Below are positions 26,842-35,528 of a stretch of 64,000 nt of DNA, one piece after another. Under the pieces are notes generated by a model. The model did not search any database. It saw only the letters and a program-made list of their open reading frames with translations, and was not told where the DNA came from. The first letter of the stretch is position 1. Every line of letters starts with the position of its first letter. The position numbers were made by a program, and so were the translations under genes. Source of the stretch: Bacillota bacterium (GTDB taxonomy: Bacteria > Bacillota > Clostridia > Acetivibrionales > DSM-1351); contig JAEWST010000127.1 in assembly GCA_023398105.1 (NCBI GenBank), positions 1-64,000 of the forward strand. The letters are read 5' to 3'.

Positions 26842-27534
26842 TTGAATAAAAAAATATTAATTGTAGATGATGAGAAGAATATTGCTGACATTCTAAAGTT
26901 CAATCTAAAAAAAGAGGGCTATGAAACTATTGAAGCTTATGATGGCGAAGAGGCAATTAATTTAGCGTTATCGCAAAACCCAGATTTAATTCTACTAGAC
27001 ATAATGTTACCAAAAATGGATGGCTTTACAGTATGTAGAAAGCTTAGACAAACATTGTCTACACCAATCTTGATGCTTACGGCTAAAGAAGAAGAGGTTG
27101 ACAAGGTGTTAGGGCTTGAGCTGGGTGCAGACGACTATATAACTAAGCCCTTTAGTCCAAGAGAACTTATTGCTCGTGTTAAGGCTAATTTAAGAAGAAC
27201 TACACCTGGAGAGCAGATGAATGATGATAAACCTCATGTCAACAAATATGGTGATTTAACTGTAGACATTGATAGATATGAGGTAAGACGTGGTGACAAG
27301 GTTGTAGAGCTAACACTTCGTGAGTTTGAGCTTGTTAAATTCTTAGCTTCTCAGAAGGGGACAATTTTCTCACGAGAGACGCTTCTTGAAAAGGTATGGG
27401 GCTATGAATATTATGGAGATGTTAGAACTGTAGATGTTACAGTTAGAAGAGTCAGGGAGAAACTTGAGGTAGACCCTGCAAATCCTCAATATATTATTAC
27501 AAAGCGGGGAGTAGGGTATTATTTTAATTTTTAA
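26842..27534 (+). CDS. walR: response regulator WalR (YycF)
   Basis: 230 residues, OmpR/PhoB type. The receiver domain (1-120) starts 'KKILIVDDEKNIADILKFNL', has the phospho-acceptor Asp in 'DLILLDIMLPKMDGF' (about 53) and ends with 'DDYITKPFSPRELIARVKA'. The winged-helix output domain (130-230) has 'VELTLREFELVKFLASQKG' and 'VWGYEYYGDVRTVDVTVRRV', typical of WalR. It is the master regulator of cell-wall hydrolases and wall homeostasis in low-GC Gram-positives and binds TGTWAH-N5-TGTWAH. The start is TTG after GGGGTG. It is followed by walK and the wal accessory genes, confirming identity. Confidence 0.93.
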   Translation: MNKKILIVDDEKNIADILKFNLKKEGYETIEAYDGEEAINLALSQNPDLILLDIMLPKMDGFTVCRKLRQTLSTPILMLTAKEEEVDKVLGLELGADDYITKPFSPRELIARVKANLRRTTPGEQMNDDKPHVNKYGDLTVDIDRYEVRRGDKVVELTLREFELVKFLASQKGTIFSRETLLEKVWGYEYYGDVRTVDVTVRRVREKLEVDPANPQYIITKRGVGYYFNF

Positions 27535-27545
27535 CATAGGCTGAA

Positions 27546-27585
27546 GGTTCTATGATTAGAATTTTGTAAATCATAGAGCTTTTTG
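27546..27585 (+). terminator. hairpin with T-tract between walR and walK
   Basis: GGTTCTATGATT pairs with AATCATAGAGCT and is followed by TTTT. Placed inside the operon, it could lower the amount of walK message relative to walR. Confidence 0.55.
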
Positions 27586-27612
27586 CATGTTTAAAAATAA
27601 AGAGGAGATAAA

Positions 27613-29490
27613 ATGAGGTTTTGGAAAGACTTTTTAAAGTTATTGCGGAGCTTGCAGTGGAAGCTAGTATATATTTTTATTTCAATGTGTATAATTTTAG
27701 TTTGCGTAGTATATATAGGGATTAATTCTGGTTTACAAACCATATACTTTAAAAATTTTACTGAAAATATAGATGGTGGATATGAAAACTGGAAGGATTA
27801 CAGAGGCATCACAGATTCAAATAAAGAGAGACTAACAAATGAAATTTTGTTAGACTATTTCAGTAGCAATAGTGATGAAAGATTTTTTGGAGTAAATCCT
27901 AAGTATCTCAATATTACTATTATTGATACCTCTAAGAGAAATATTGCATTTCCCAAAGCAATTATTTATTCTTCTGATGAAAAGACATACCCAAATTATC
28001 CCGAGGAATACGGAAATCAACTATTGGTAAAATCTATTAACCTTTCAACAATATGGGCAAACGGTCAATTAAGCAATTCTGAAGAATTAGGTCAGAACAA
28101 AGAGATTATAAAAGTTAATTCAGAAAACCAATATTTTGAATATATTTTATTTCCAAAAGGCTCACAGGGAGATATTGTGTTTTATTTTACGTACCAAAAA
28201 GAAGCTTGGGAAGAGATATTAAGAAAATTCAATTCTCTTATTTTTTACTGTGCACTTGTTGCTGTTTTTTTATCCTTGCTTCTAGGGTATTTATTATCAA
28301 AGACTATTACTTCTCCGATTATAAGTGTTATGCACAAGGCTGAAAAGGTTGCTCAAGGTGATTTTGACCAACAGTTGACCGTTAAATCAGAGGATGAAAT
28401 AGGAAATCTTACAAAGACCTTTAACTATATGGCACAGGAGTTAAAGAATACTCTTTCAGAGATATCAAGCGAGAAAAACAAGGTTACAACTATATTGAAT
28501 TATATGGCAGATGGTGTGTTGGCATTTAATCTTAAGGGGATTGCTATTCACGTGAATCCTGCTGCTAGAAAATTGTTGGGTGAAGATATTAAAGACAAGT
28601 CCTTTGGAGAGTTTGCCCAGAATGTAGGTTTAGATATAAAGCTTGAAAATATCATCTATTTTGAGGAGTCACCTGTAAGAGAATCAGACACTATTATTAA
28701 CGATATGTATGTTAAAGTATACTTTGCGGTATTTACTGATACAAATAAAAAGCCTGAAGGAATTATTGTTGTACTACACGATGTAACTGAGCAGCAAAAG
28801 CTAGACAGTATGAGGCGGGAGTTTGTTGCTAATGTATCACATGAATTACGAACACCTATAACATCAATAAAAAGCTATACAGAAACCTTGCTAGATGGTG
28901 CAGTAGAGGATCCAAAAACAACAGAACATTTTTTAAGTGTAATAAATACCGAGGCTGATAGAATGACTAGATTAGTTAAGGATTTGCTCCAATTATCAAG
29001 ATTAGACAATCAGCAAATGAGTTGGAAAATAGAAAAGGTATCAATTAATGAAATGGTTAAGGATATTGTAAACAGGATGGAGCTTCAGGCAGGACAAAAA
29101 GACCAAAAACTTGAAAGTTATGTTATTGGAGATATACCAGCCATAAATGCTGATAAGGACAGATTAGAGCAGGTAGTTGTTAATGTTATTAGTAATGCAC
29201 TTAAATACACACCTAACGAGGGTATAATTACTGTCTATGTGGGAAAACTGATAAACGATATTTATATAAAGGTTGCTGATACAGGTATTGGTATTCCAAA
29301 GGAAGCATTGGATTTGGTATTTGATAGATTCTATAGAGTAGATAAGGCTAGATCAAGAGATATGGGTGGAACAGGGTTAGGACTCTCTATTGCCAAGGAA
29401 ATTGTTGAGGCTCATGGAGGAACAATAAATATTACTAGTGAGGTTGGCAAGGGTACAGAAGTGACTGTAAGGTTGCCAGTAAACTTGTAA
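27613..29490 (+). CDS. walK: sensor histidine kinase WalK (YycG)
   Basis: 625 residues. TM1 lies at about 17-40. An extracytoplasmic sensor domain runs to about 205, and TM2 lies at about 206-230. HAMP follows ('SPIISVMHKAEKVAQGDFDQ'). A PAS domain covers about 290-395. HisKA holds 'FVANVSHELRTPITSIKSYT' with the phospho-His. HATPase_c has 'VVVNVISNALKYTP', 'VADTGIGIPKEALDLVFDRF' and 'GGTGLGLSIAKEIVEAHGG'. The order TM-sensor-TM-HAMP-PAS-HisKA-HATPase is that of WalK, which senses lipid II or wall status and phosphorylates WalR. AGAGGAG precedes the ATG. Confidence 0.93.
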   Translation: MRFWKDFLKLLRSLQWKLVYIFISMCIILVCVVYIGINSGLQTIYFKNFTENIDGGYENWKDYRGITDSNKERLTNEILLDYFSSNSDERFFGVNPKYLNITIIDTSKRNIAFPKAIIYSSDEKTYPNYPEEYGNQLLVKSINLSTIWANGQLSNSEELGQNKEIIKVNSENQYFEYILFPKGSQGDIVFYFTYQKEAWEEILRKFNSLIFYCALVAVFLSLLLGYLLSKTITSPIISVMHKAEKVAQGDFDQQLTVKSEDEIGNLTKTFNYMAQELKNTLSEISSEKNKVTTILNYMADGVLAFNLKGIAIHVNPAARKLLGEDIKDKSFGEFAQNVGLDIKLENIIYFEESPVRESDTIINDMYVKVYFAVFTDTNKKPEGIIVVLHDVTEQQKLDSMRREFVANVSHELRTPITSIKSYTETLLDGAVEDPKTTEHFLSVINTEADRMTRLVKDLLQLSRLDNQQMSWKIEKVSINEMVKDIVNRMELQAGQKDQKLESYVIGDIPAINADKDRLEQVVVNVISNALKYTPNEGIITVYVGKLINDIYIKVADTGIGIPKEALDLVFDRFYRVDKARSRDMGGTGLGLSIAKEIVEAHGGTINITSEVGKGTEVTVRLPVNL

Positions 29491-29507
29491 ATTTATTTTA
29501 AATGTGA

Positions 29508-29524
29508 TGTAATGGAATTGTAAC
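29508..29524 (+). promoter_or_regulatory. predicted WalR box upstream of the secreted-protein/walH/walI genes
   Basis: TGTAAT-GGAAT-TGTAAC matches TGTWAH-N5-TGTWAH exactly. It lies just after walK. A weak promoter (TTGTAA 29518-29523, 17 bp, TATAAG 29541-29546) overlaps it, so the box could give either repression or activation of the accessory genes. Confidence 0.6.
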
Positions 29525-29657
29525 AGAATATATACTATACTATAAGTAGGGAGTTAGGATGTTAGGTACAAGGTGTTTTTCCAAAAGTACTAAAAAAGCA
29601 ACTGTTTAAATTTTTTAGAAAAATGGTATTAGGATATCTAGAATTGAGGTGAGTATC

Positions 29658-30104
29658 ATGAAATCCAAACTATTAACTTTTATTATAATCATTGCAGTTA
29701 TGTTACCATTATTTGTAGTTCCCACTCTAGCCTCTTCACAGGTAGTTGATATTTCAAGACCTGACGGAAATGAGATTGTTACTAAAGAGATTTTCTCTAT
29801 ATGCGGTGTTACTATTGAGGATGAAGCTTACATAGAAATTTTTTATCTGGATAAAGAGACAGAACTATATAAGCCTCTGCAAACAACAGATGGCGGATAT
29901 TCATTTAAAGTTGGGAAGATTTTTAGTAAGGACATTGAGCTAAAGTATATGGGTAAAAACGAAATAAAAGTCAAGGCATATACAACGGCAACAAAAAATG
30001 ATCCTCAAATAAATAAGTATACAATTACGCGTGTTGAAGAGAAAAAGAAAGAAAACTGGTTAGAAAAGGCATTAAATTGGTTCACAGGCGATGAGACAAA
30101 ATAA
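29658..30104 (+). CDS. small secreted or membrane-anchored protein of the wal operon
   Basis: 148 residues from ATG 29658, preceded by GAGGTGA. The N-terminal hydrophobic segment ('LTFIIIIAVMLPLFVVPTLA') is a signal peptide or anchor ending ASS. Residues about 25-115 look like one beta-sandwich module ('VDISRPDGNEIVTKEIFSIC' to 'KYMGKNEIKVKAYTTATK') resembling Gmad2/Ig-like folds. A charged C-terminal tail ends 'ENWLEKALNWFTGDETK'. It sits between walK and walH with a one-base overlap to walH, and is not part of the B. subtilis wal operon. Its position and the WalR box suggest an extracellular accessory of WalK signalling. No family is recognised with certainty. Confidence 0.65.
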   Translation: MKSKLLTFIIIIAVMLPLFVVPTLASSQVVDISRPDGNEIVTKEIFSICGVTIEDEAYIEIFYLDKETELYKPLQTTDGGYSFKVGKIFSKDIELKYMGKNEIKVKAYTTATKNDPQINKYTITRVEEKKKENWLEKALNWFTGDETK

Positions 30105-31588
30105 TGAATAATAAAAACAATGTTAATTTCTTCTATGAAAGATTTAAAGCGATTTTATTAATATGCTTAATAATTCTTTGTATCGTTCAAATAGGATTTC
30201 TGTGGAGTAACCAATCCTACAGTTTTCCTATTTCTTTTTTTTCAAATTCTAATTTAAAAAGTAGTTCTCCAGTTTCTATAGACGATTTAAAAGGAGAATA
30301 TCTGTTGCCTTATCGTATAGCTATTTCCACAGGTTTTGATGAGGAACATTATGTTATTCCAAATGGTTCAAAAGAATATATTACGCTTTGGAATGGAGCC
30401 AAGCAGTATATTGATCAGGCACTTGAGACTAAACCTCAGAAGGTTCAGCCTTTTAATGAGGATGACTGGGGGACATTAGTAGCAAATAAGCCGTATATGT
30501 TTGAGTTCAAAACACAGATTCCTATTGATATAGTTAAGTGGACATTAGACCTAGACGATACTAAAGGTGAAGGTCTAACAAGTATTTATAAGCTTGTGAT
30601 ATGTCCAGATGACTCTGATAATGGTTATGCTGATACTCTATATATCAGAGGTGACAATAATATATACACTTATGGAATTAAAAACATCAATAATAACAGT
30701 TTAAATTATAGTGTTTTTAATGAAATTTATACTGATCAGAAAACTAATACTAATTCTAAGAGCTATCAGATGGCAATTGAAAAGTATAGAAAATTTGAAA
30801 TTTCCAAAGATTTGATGAGTGTGTTTTCGGGCAAGAAGATAGAAAGTTATCCTGACATTATTTGTGAGGCTATTAATGGCTTAGACAAAGAGGAATATAA
30901 TTATGATGACTTTTATGACATGGCATTAGATCTTTTTGGAAATGCTAGAATAGATTATGATTTTGACCTTGACGTAAATGGTACAGTAGTATTCAAGAAA
31001 GCAGATGGTTTATATAGACTATATAAAAATTCTGTTTTAGAGTATAATACTGGGAATCAGCAAAATACTAGCGAGTTAAATGTTTTGGAATCGTACAAGA
31101 GAGCACTTTCATATCTTTTAGAACATAGAAGTCAGAATGATATAATGTCAAATATAACTGTATACCTCAATTCTATTGATGTGAAACAAGGCTTTTATAC
31201 ATTTAATTTCGACTACAGCATTTCATTGGGAGAAGAAAAGGGAGAAATTCCAATTTTGTTAAAGGACTATAAAATTAATAATGAGAGCCAACTAAATAAT
31301 AGTATTTCCATAGATGCGTCCTCAAAAACGGTTTTAAGCTTTAAATGGTTAGCACTAAAGTTTTATGTTGGAAATAATATAGACAGCTATGAATGGAGCT
31401 TTGTAGATATGTACAGTAAAATGTATAATAGCCACTCTGAACTGAAGAATGAATTTTCAGCAAAGGATTTTGGAATATATTATGTGGTAAATAAACCTCA
31501 GATGCAGGAGTATCGAATAACTCCAAGTTTTGTACTATTTACAAAGGATGGCCTTTACGATATTTTAATGGAAGTAAATGATAAATAA
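30104..31588 (+). CDS. walH: WalK accessory protein WalH (YycH)
   Basis: 494 residues with a single N-terminal TM (about 14-34). The large extracytoplasmic remainder starts 'YLLPYRIAISTGFDEEHYVI' and has the YycH pattern with 'WNGAKQYIDQAL', 'LYIRGDNNIYTYGI' and a C-terminal YycH/YycI-like domain. In Bacillus, YycH and YycI bind the WalK transmembrane region and restrain it; in S. aureus they activate. The start ATG overlaps the previous stop. It is followed by walI, which gives the assignment most of its support since YycH proteins diverge strongly. Confidence 0.8.
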   Translation: MNNKNNVNFFYERFKAILLICLIILCIVQIGFLWSNQSYSFPISFFSNSNLKSSSPVSIDDLKGEYLLPYRIAISTGFDEEHYVIPNGSKEYITLWNGAKQYIDQALETKPQKVQPFNEDDWGTLVANKPYMFEFKTQIPIDIVKWTLDLDDTKGEGLTSIYKLVICPDDSDNGYADTLYIRGDNNIYTYGIKNINNNSLNYSVFNEIYTDQKTNTNSKSYQMAIEKYRKFEISKDLMSVFSGKKIESYPDIICEAINGLDKEEYNYDDFYDMALDLFGNARIDYDFDLDVNGTVVFKKADGLYRLYKNSVLEYNTGNQQNTSELNVLESYKRALSYLLEHRSQNDIMSNITVYLNSIDVKQGFYTFNFDYSISLGEEKGEIPILLKDYKINNESQLNNSISIDASSKTVLSFKWLALKFYVGNNIDSYEWSFVDMYSKMYNSHSELKNEFSAKDFGIYYVVNKPQMQEYRITPSFVLFTKDGLYDILMEVNDK

Positions 31589-31612
31589 ACGGTTTTGGTG
31601 GGTGATAAGTCT

Positions 31613-32455
31613 ATGGATTGGAAGAAAGCAAAGTCAATTTTAATAACAGTTTTTATAATATTGAATATAGTTCTAGCTGTTACCCTATACAATGAGCTTA
31701 AAATGGATGATATCCCTCAACAGACAATCACTAATACTCAAAATATTTTAGGGCAGAACAATATACATATTGAATGCCCTATACCCAAATATACAGGAAA
31801 TGATTACACTCTAAAGTACGAGGAGAAACCTCTTGAAGAAAAACAGATAGCAGAGCTATTACGCATATTACTTGGTGATAATTATATAAAAGAAGCTAGT
31901 TATTTATATAAAAAAGGTTCAAAAAGCTTGGTGTTTTATGAGGATTCGGGATTCCTATTTTTAGATACTGGAAATAGTTCAATAATTAATGGAGATCTTA
32001 AAAGTAATATAGATATGTATTTAAAAGTTTTATTTGAAAAGATAGGTTTACCTTTTAACGAATTTAAGCAAGATGGTTATTATCCTGATATTAAGAATGA
32101 AGAAAACGTAAGAATAACGTATAAAGGGCATTACAAGGACTATCATGTATTTGATAATTATATTGATGTCGAAGTTAGTAATTCAAAGATTAAGAGTATT
32201 AAGTATTATTATAAAAAGCCCACTAGCATTATGATTAAAAAGGATGTATTTGTTATTCCTTCATATGAGATTTTAATTACCGAGATGACTAAGTATCCAG
32301 GAATAGACATAATTCAGGTGGATATGGGGTTTAAGGGGTATACTAAAAATGACAAAAAAACTAAAACATCATATGAAGGTTTAGCCTGGAGAATAAAAAC
32401 AACTAATGGTAAAGAATACTTTTTTAATGCCAGAAATGGTACTTTAATTGAGTAA
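31613..32455 (+). CDS. walI: WalK accessory protein WalI (YycI)
   Basis: 280 residues from ATG 31613, preceded by GGTGGGTGAT; a TTG at 31595 would add six residues. It begins 'MDWKKAKSILITVFIILNIV', very like other YycI proteins, giving one N-terminal TM (about 8-28). The extracytoplasmic part carries a tandem YycI-type beta domain ending 'YEGLAWRIKTTNGKEYFFNA' followed by RNGTLIE. It acts with WalH on WalK. Confidence 0.85.
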   Translation: MDWKKAKSILITVFIILNIVLAVTLYNELKMDDIPQQTITNTQNILGQNNIHIECPIPKYTGNDYTLKYEEKPLEEKQIAELLRILLGDNYIKEASYLYKKGSKSLVFYEDSGFLFLDTGNSSIINGDLKSNIDMYLKVLFEKIGLPFNEFKQDGYYPDIKNEENVRITYKGHYKDYHVFDNYIDVEVSNSKIKSIKYYYKKPTSIMIKKDVFVIPSYEILITEMTKYPGIDIIQVDMGFKGYTKNDKKTKTSYEGLAWRIKTTNGKEYFFNARNGTLIE

Positions 32456-32566
32456 AATAAAAATTTATATAAAATTATATTAATAATTTTAGTAGTAGAA
32501 TAATTTTAAACTAAGTGATATAATGTTGACTAATGCAAAATGTTTAGCATAAAAGATGTCTGAAGG

Positions 32567-33847
32567 TTGGTGTATGAGAGTTTGGAGAGGTTTGTTATTA
32601 ATGGTCCATGTTCCTTGAACGGAGAAGTTAACATTAGTGGAGCAAAAAATGCTGCAGTTGCTGTTTTGCCAGCAGCTCTTATTGTAAATGGAATCAGCAG
32701 AATTGAAAATGTTCCTGATATTAAGGATGTCAGAGTATTATTAGATATACTGAGTAAATTAGGTGCCAAAATAACAAAGGAAGACGATAACACCGTTATT
32801 TGTGACACGCGTGAGGTGAATTGCTGGAAAGCTCCTTATGAGCTTGTAAAAAGCATGAGAGCTTCATATTATTTATTAGGAGCTCTGATAGCTAGATTTG
32901 GGAAAGCAGAAGTTTCATTGCCGGGTGGCTGTGATTTTGGATTTAGACCAATTGATCAACACATCAAAGGTTTTGAGGCAATGGGTGCAATTGTTGAGAT
33001 AGAACATGGTATAGTTAAAATTGATGCTTCAGAGCTTAAAGGTGCTCAAATATATTTAGACGTAGTAAGTGTAGGTGCGACAATCAACTTGATGCTTGCA
33101 GCTGTAAAGGCGAAAGGGCAGACCATTATTGAAAATTCAGCAAAAGAGCCTCATGTAGTCGATGTGGCAAATTTTTTGAATGCAATGGGTGCCAATATTA
33201 GAGGAGCAGGTACAGATGTAATTAAGATTAAGGGTGTTGACCACTTAAAAGGTGGAGGCACACATTCAATTATTCCAGATATGATTGAAGCAGGAACTTT
33301 TATGATAGCTGCTGCCGTAACCAAAGGGGATGTTGTAGTTAAAAACATTATTCCAAAGCATATGGAATCGCTAACTGCAAAGCTAATAGAAATGGGTGTT
33401 ACTGTAATCGAGGACGAGGACTTTATTAGAGTTATAGGTGGAAACAAGGTTAAAAATGTTAATATAATGACACTGCCTTACCCAGGTTTTCCAACAGATC
33501 TTCAGCCACAGGTAACTGTATTGCTTAATATGGCTGAGGGTGTAAGCACTATCACAGAAGGCGTTTGGGATTCTAGATTCCAGTATGCGGATGAGTTAAA
33601 GAGAATGGGTGCAGCGATAAAGGTTGAGGGAAGAATTGCTGTTATTAATGGAGCAAATGTTTTATCAGGTGCACCTGTTAAGGCAACAGACCTTAGGGCT
33701 GGAGCAGCGATGGTTATGGCAGGTCTAGTTGCAAAAGGCTATACAGAGGTTAGTAATATTAAGTATATAGATAGAGGCTATGAGAATTTTGTTCACAAGC
33801 TAAATACGCTTGGAGCCGATATTAATAGGGTTTCAACCGATGATTAA
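32567..33847 (+). CDS. murA: UDP-N-acetylglucosamine 1-carboxyvinyltransferase (MurA)
   Basis: 426 residues. It catalyses enolpyruvyl transfer from PEP to UDP-GlcNAc, the first committed step of peptidoglycan synthesis, in the cytosol. Visible are 'GEVNISGAKNAAVAVLPAAL' (Lys of the active site), 'YELVKSMRASYYLLGALIAR', and 'VSLPGGCDFGFRPIDQHIKG', where the Cys equivalent to C115 sits. Further on are 'PGFPTDLQPQ' and 'DLRAGAAMVMAGL'. The first codons have several possible starts (TTG 32567, GTG 32570, TTG 32582). The family usually begins at the residue encoded at 32582. An upstream TATAAT at 32519-32524 may belong to its own promoter. Placement inside the wal cluster links it to wall control. 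Confidence 0.93.
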   Translation: MVYESLERFVINGPCSLNGEVNISGAKNAAVAVLPAALIVNGISRIENVPDIKDVRVLLDILSKLGAKITKEDDNTVICDTREVNCWKAPYELVKSMRASYYLLGALIARFGKAEVSLPGGCDFGFRPIDQHIKGFEAMGAIVEIEHGIVKIDASELKGAQIYLDVVSVGATINLMLAAVKAKGQTIIENSAKEPHVVDVANFLNAMGANIRGAGTDVIKIKGVDHLKGGGTHSIIPDMIEAGTFMIAAAVTKGDVVVKNIIPKHMESLTAKLIEMGVTVIEDEDFIRVIGGNKVKNVNIMTLPYPGFPTDLQPQVTVLLNMAEGVSTITEGVWDSRFQYADELKRMGAAIKVEGRIAVINGANVLSGAPVKATDLRAGAAMVMAGLVAKGYTEVSNIKYIDRGYENFVHKLNTLGADINRVSTDD

Positions 33848-33872
33848 CGATAATAAATGGGGTTTATACTAA

Positions 33873-34664
33873 ATGGTTAAATTTTGCAGTTTGTTTAGTG
33901 GAAGTAGTGGAAATGCCTTGTTTATTGGAACAGATACAACCAAGCTTCTAATAGATGCAGGGCTAAGTGGAAAGAGAATACTTGAAGCACTTTGTTCCAT
34001 TGGTGAAAATCCAGCGGAGCTGAGTGCTATATTAATTTCCCATGAACACATAGACCATGTGAGGGGGGCTGGTATCCTATCAAGGAAACAAGATATTCCA
34101 ATATATGCAAATGAGTCTACTTGGTGTGCTATGGAGTGTGGACTTGGACCAGTAAAGCTGGAAAACAGAGTTACCTTTTGCACAGGAAAGGAATTTGAAA
34201 TAGGAGATATTTGCATAAAGCCATTTTCTATTCCTCATGATGCTGCTGAACCAGTAGGCTATAGTTTTTTTGTTCAGGGTAAAAGAATAACTACTGCCAC
34301 AGATATTGGGCATATGAACGACGAAATACTCTCGCATATTGAGGGAAATGATTTGCTTTTGCTTGAATCAAACCATGATATAGAAATGCTGAAAATGGGA
34401 CCTTATCCATGGCATTTAAAAAAGAGGATAATGGGTGATCATGGACATTTATCAAATGAAAGTTGTGCAGAAGTAATTGCATATTTGGCTGAAAAGGGTG
34501 GTAAACGCTTTATTTTAGGGCATTTAAGCAATGAAAATAACTTCCCAGAGCTAGCATACCAAACAACTATAAACGCCCTTAATGAGAAAAAAATTGCTGT
34601 TGGCTCCGATGTGACTCTTGAGGTTGCTTTGCGTGATAGGGTGGGAAGCGTGAATATATTATAG
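33873..34664 (+). CDS. walJ: metallo-beta-lactamase-fold exonuclease WalJ (YycJ)
   Basis: 263 residues. It opens 'MVKFCSLFSGSSGNALFIGT', characteristic of YycJ. The metal-binding HxHxDH motif is 'ISHEHIDHVRGAG' near 54-66. Later metal ligands lie in 'IPHDAAEPVGYSF', 'TATDIGHMNDEI' and 'GHLSNENNFPELAY'. Family members are 5'-to-3' DNA exonucleases implicated in mismatch repair and conserved next to walRKHI. It lies 25 bp after murA and is probably co-transcribed. The end is followed by hairpin units rather than directly by rlmH. Confidence 0.9.
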   Translation: MVKFCSLFSGSSGNALFIGTDTTKLLIDAGLSGKRILEALCSIGENPAELSAILISHEHIDHVRGAGILSRKQDIPIYANESTWCAMECGLGPVKLENRVTFCTGKEFEIGDICIKPFSIPHDAAEPVGYSFFVQGKRITTATDIGHMNDEILSHIEGNDLLLLESNHDIEMLKMGPYPWHLKKRIMGDHGHLSNESCAEVIAYLAEKGGKRFILGHLSNENNFPELAYQTTINALNEKKIAVGSDVTLEVALRDRVGSVNIL

Positions 34665-34672
34665 CATGAAAA

Positions 34673-34739
34673 ATGCGAAGTTTACATTTGTGCATACATC
34701 ATTCTCTTCGCATATCAAAAACCTGCAAGCAGCTTTTTG
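34673..34739 (+). repeat. two-hairpin unit resembling R2 after walJ
   Basis: ATGCGAAG (34673) pairs with CTTCGCAT (34706-34713). It is followed by AAAAACCTGC-AA-GCAGCTTTTT (34717-34738). The spacing and order match R2 at 34834, but the stem sequences differ. It may also work as the walJ terminator. The 34665-34983 gap holds this unit, an R2 copy and the small ORF at 34826. Confidence 0.5.
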
Positions 34740-34825
34740 TGGGTTTGAGCAAATCAAGCAATGACCATACACTATTTAAATTACTATTTGTGTTGCTAGT
34801 GGTATCAAAAAGATGGAGGTATAGC

Positions 34826-34981
34826 TTGAAAAACTCGAAAATAAAGTTTCTACAAACATGGTACATTTTCGAGTCACAAAAACCACAAGTGGTTTTTGCC
34901 AGTGCGGAGGTAGCTTTAAAAAACTGTACCGCCACGATAGCTTCACCATTTTTTTGTGCCGTATGTGTGCGTGGGAGGTAA
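34826..34981 (+). CDS. possible 51-codon leader ORF before rlmH
   Basis: It has TTG at 34826 with GGAGG six bases upstream. It stops at TAA 34979-34981, inside the ribosome site of rlmH. Its own initiation region (GGAGGTATAGCTTGAAAA) closely copies that of rlmH (GGAGGTAAGCTTGAAAA). The peptide, which starts MKNSKIKFLQ, has no recognised family, and its middle is R2 repeat sequence. It may be a by-product of duplication rather than a real gene. Confidence 0.25.
   Translation: MKNSKIKFLQTWYIFESQKPQVVFASAEVALKNCTATIASPFFCAVCVRGR
34834..34898 (+). repeat. R2 repeat, copy upstream of rlmH
   Basis: CTCGAAAA pairs with TTTTCGAG, followed by CAAAAACCAC-AA-GTGGTTTTTG (34877-34898). The same unit, about 80% identical by eye, lies inside R1 copy C at 61460-61524. 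Confidence 0.75.
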
Positions 34982-34983
34982 GC

Positions 34984-35463
34984 TTGAAAATTACTATTGC
35001 TGCAGTTGGAAAGTTGAAAGAAAAATATTTAAAAGATGGAATATCAGAATATGTTAAAAGGCTCTCTCGCTTTGCTGAAGTTGAACAAATTGAGGTTGAG
35101 GATGAGCATGCACCAGAATCCTTAAGTGCTGCACAAGAGTCTCAGGTAAAGCAAAAAGAGGCAGAGCGACTAATAAAAAAAATTAAGGAAGGCTCTTATA
35201 TTATTCTGCTAGACTTGGCAGGAGAGCAGCTTGATTCTCAAAAATTCTCAGATAAACTACAAAATGTAATGCTTACAGGAAATTCACATATTACCTTTAT
35301 AATTGGTGGCTCATTGGGTTTAGACCAAAGCTTGATAAATCTAGCAAACTATAGGATGTGCCTTTCCAAAATGACCTTTCCCCATCAACTGGCAAGGCTT
35401 ATATTATTGGAGCAAGTATATAGAGCTTTTAAAATAATGAAAAATGAGACGTATCATAAATAA
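34984..35463 (+). CDS. rlmH: 23S rRNA (pseudouridine1915-N3)-methyltransferase RlmH
   Basis: 159 residues from TTG 34984, the exact family length. It is preceded by GGGAGGTAAGC, and it opens 'KITIAAVGKLKEKYLKDGI'. An upstream ATG at 34858 would add 42 unrelated residues. The SPOUT fold is supported by 'IILLDLAGEQLDSQKFSDKL', the knot region 'ITFIIGGSLGLDQSL' and the C-terminal 'MTFPHQLARLILLEQVYRAF'. RlmH methylates helix 69 of 23S rRNA in the assembled 70S ribosome. Its presence closes the wal cluster as in many Firmicutes. Confidence 0.95.
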   Translation: MKITIAAVGKLKEKYLKDGISEYVKRLSRFAEVEQIEVEDEHAPESLSAAQESQVKQKEAERLIKKIKEGSYIILLDLAGEQLDSQKFSDKLQNVMLTGNSHITFIIGGSLGLDQSLINLANYRMCLSKMTFPHQLARLILLEQVYRAFKIMKNETYHK

Positions 35464-35516
35464 ACAGAGTTCTAAGCTTCAATTCTAAAATATTTGTAGC
35501 TTAGAACTCTGTTTGT
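35462..35516. terminator. bidirectional terminator between rlmH and the LTA-synthase-like gene
   Basis: A 17-bp stem (35462-35478 with 35498-35514, core CAGAGTTCTAAGCT) separates convergent genes. Confidence 0.85.
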
Positions 35517-35528
35517 CTGCTTATGAAC

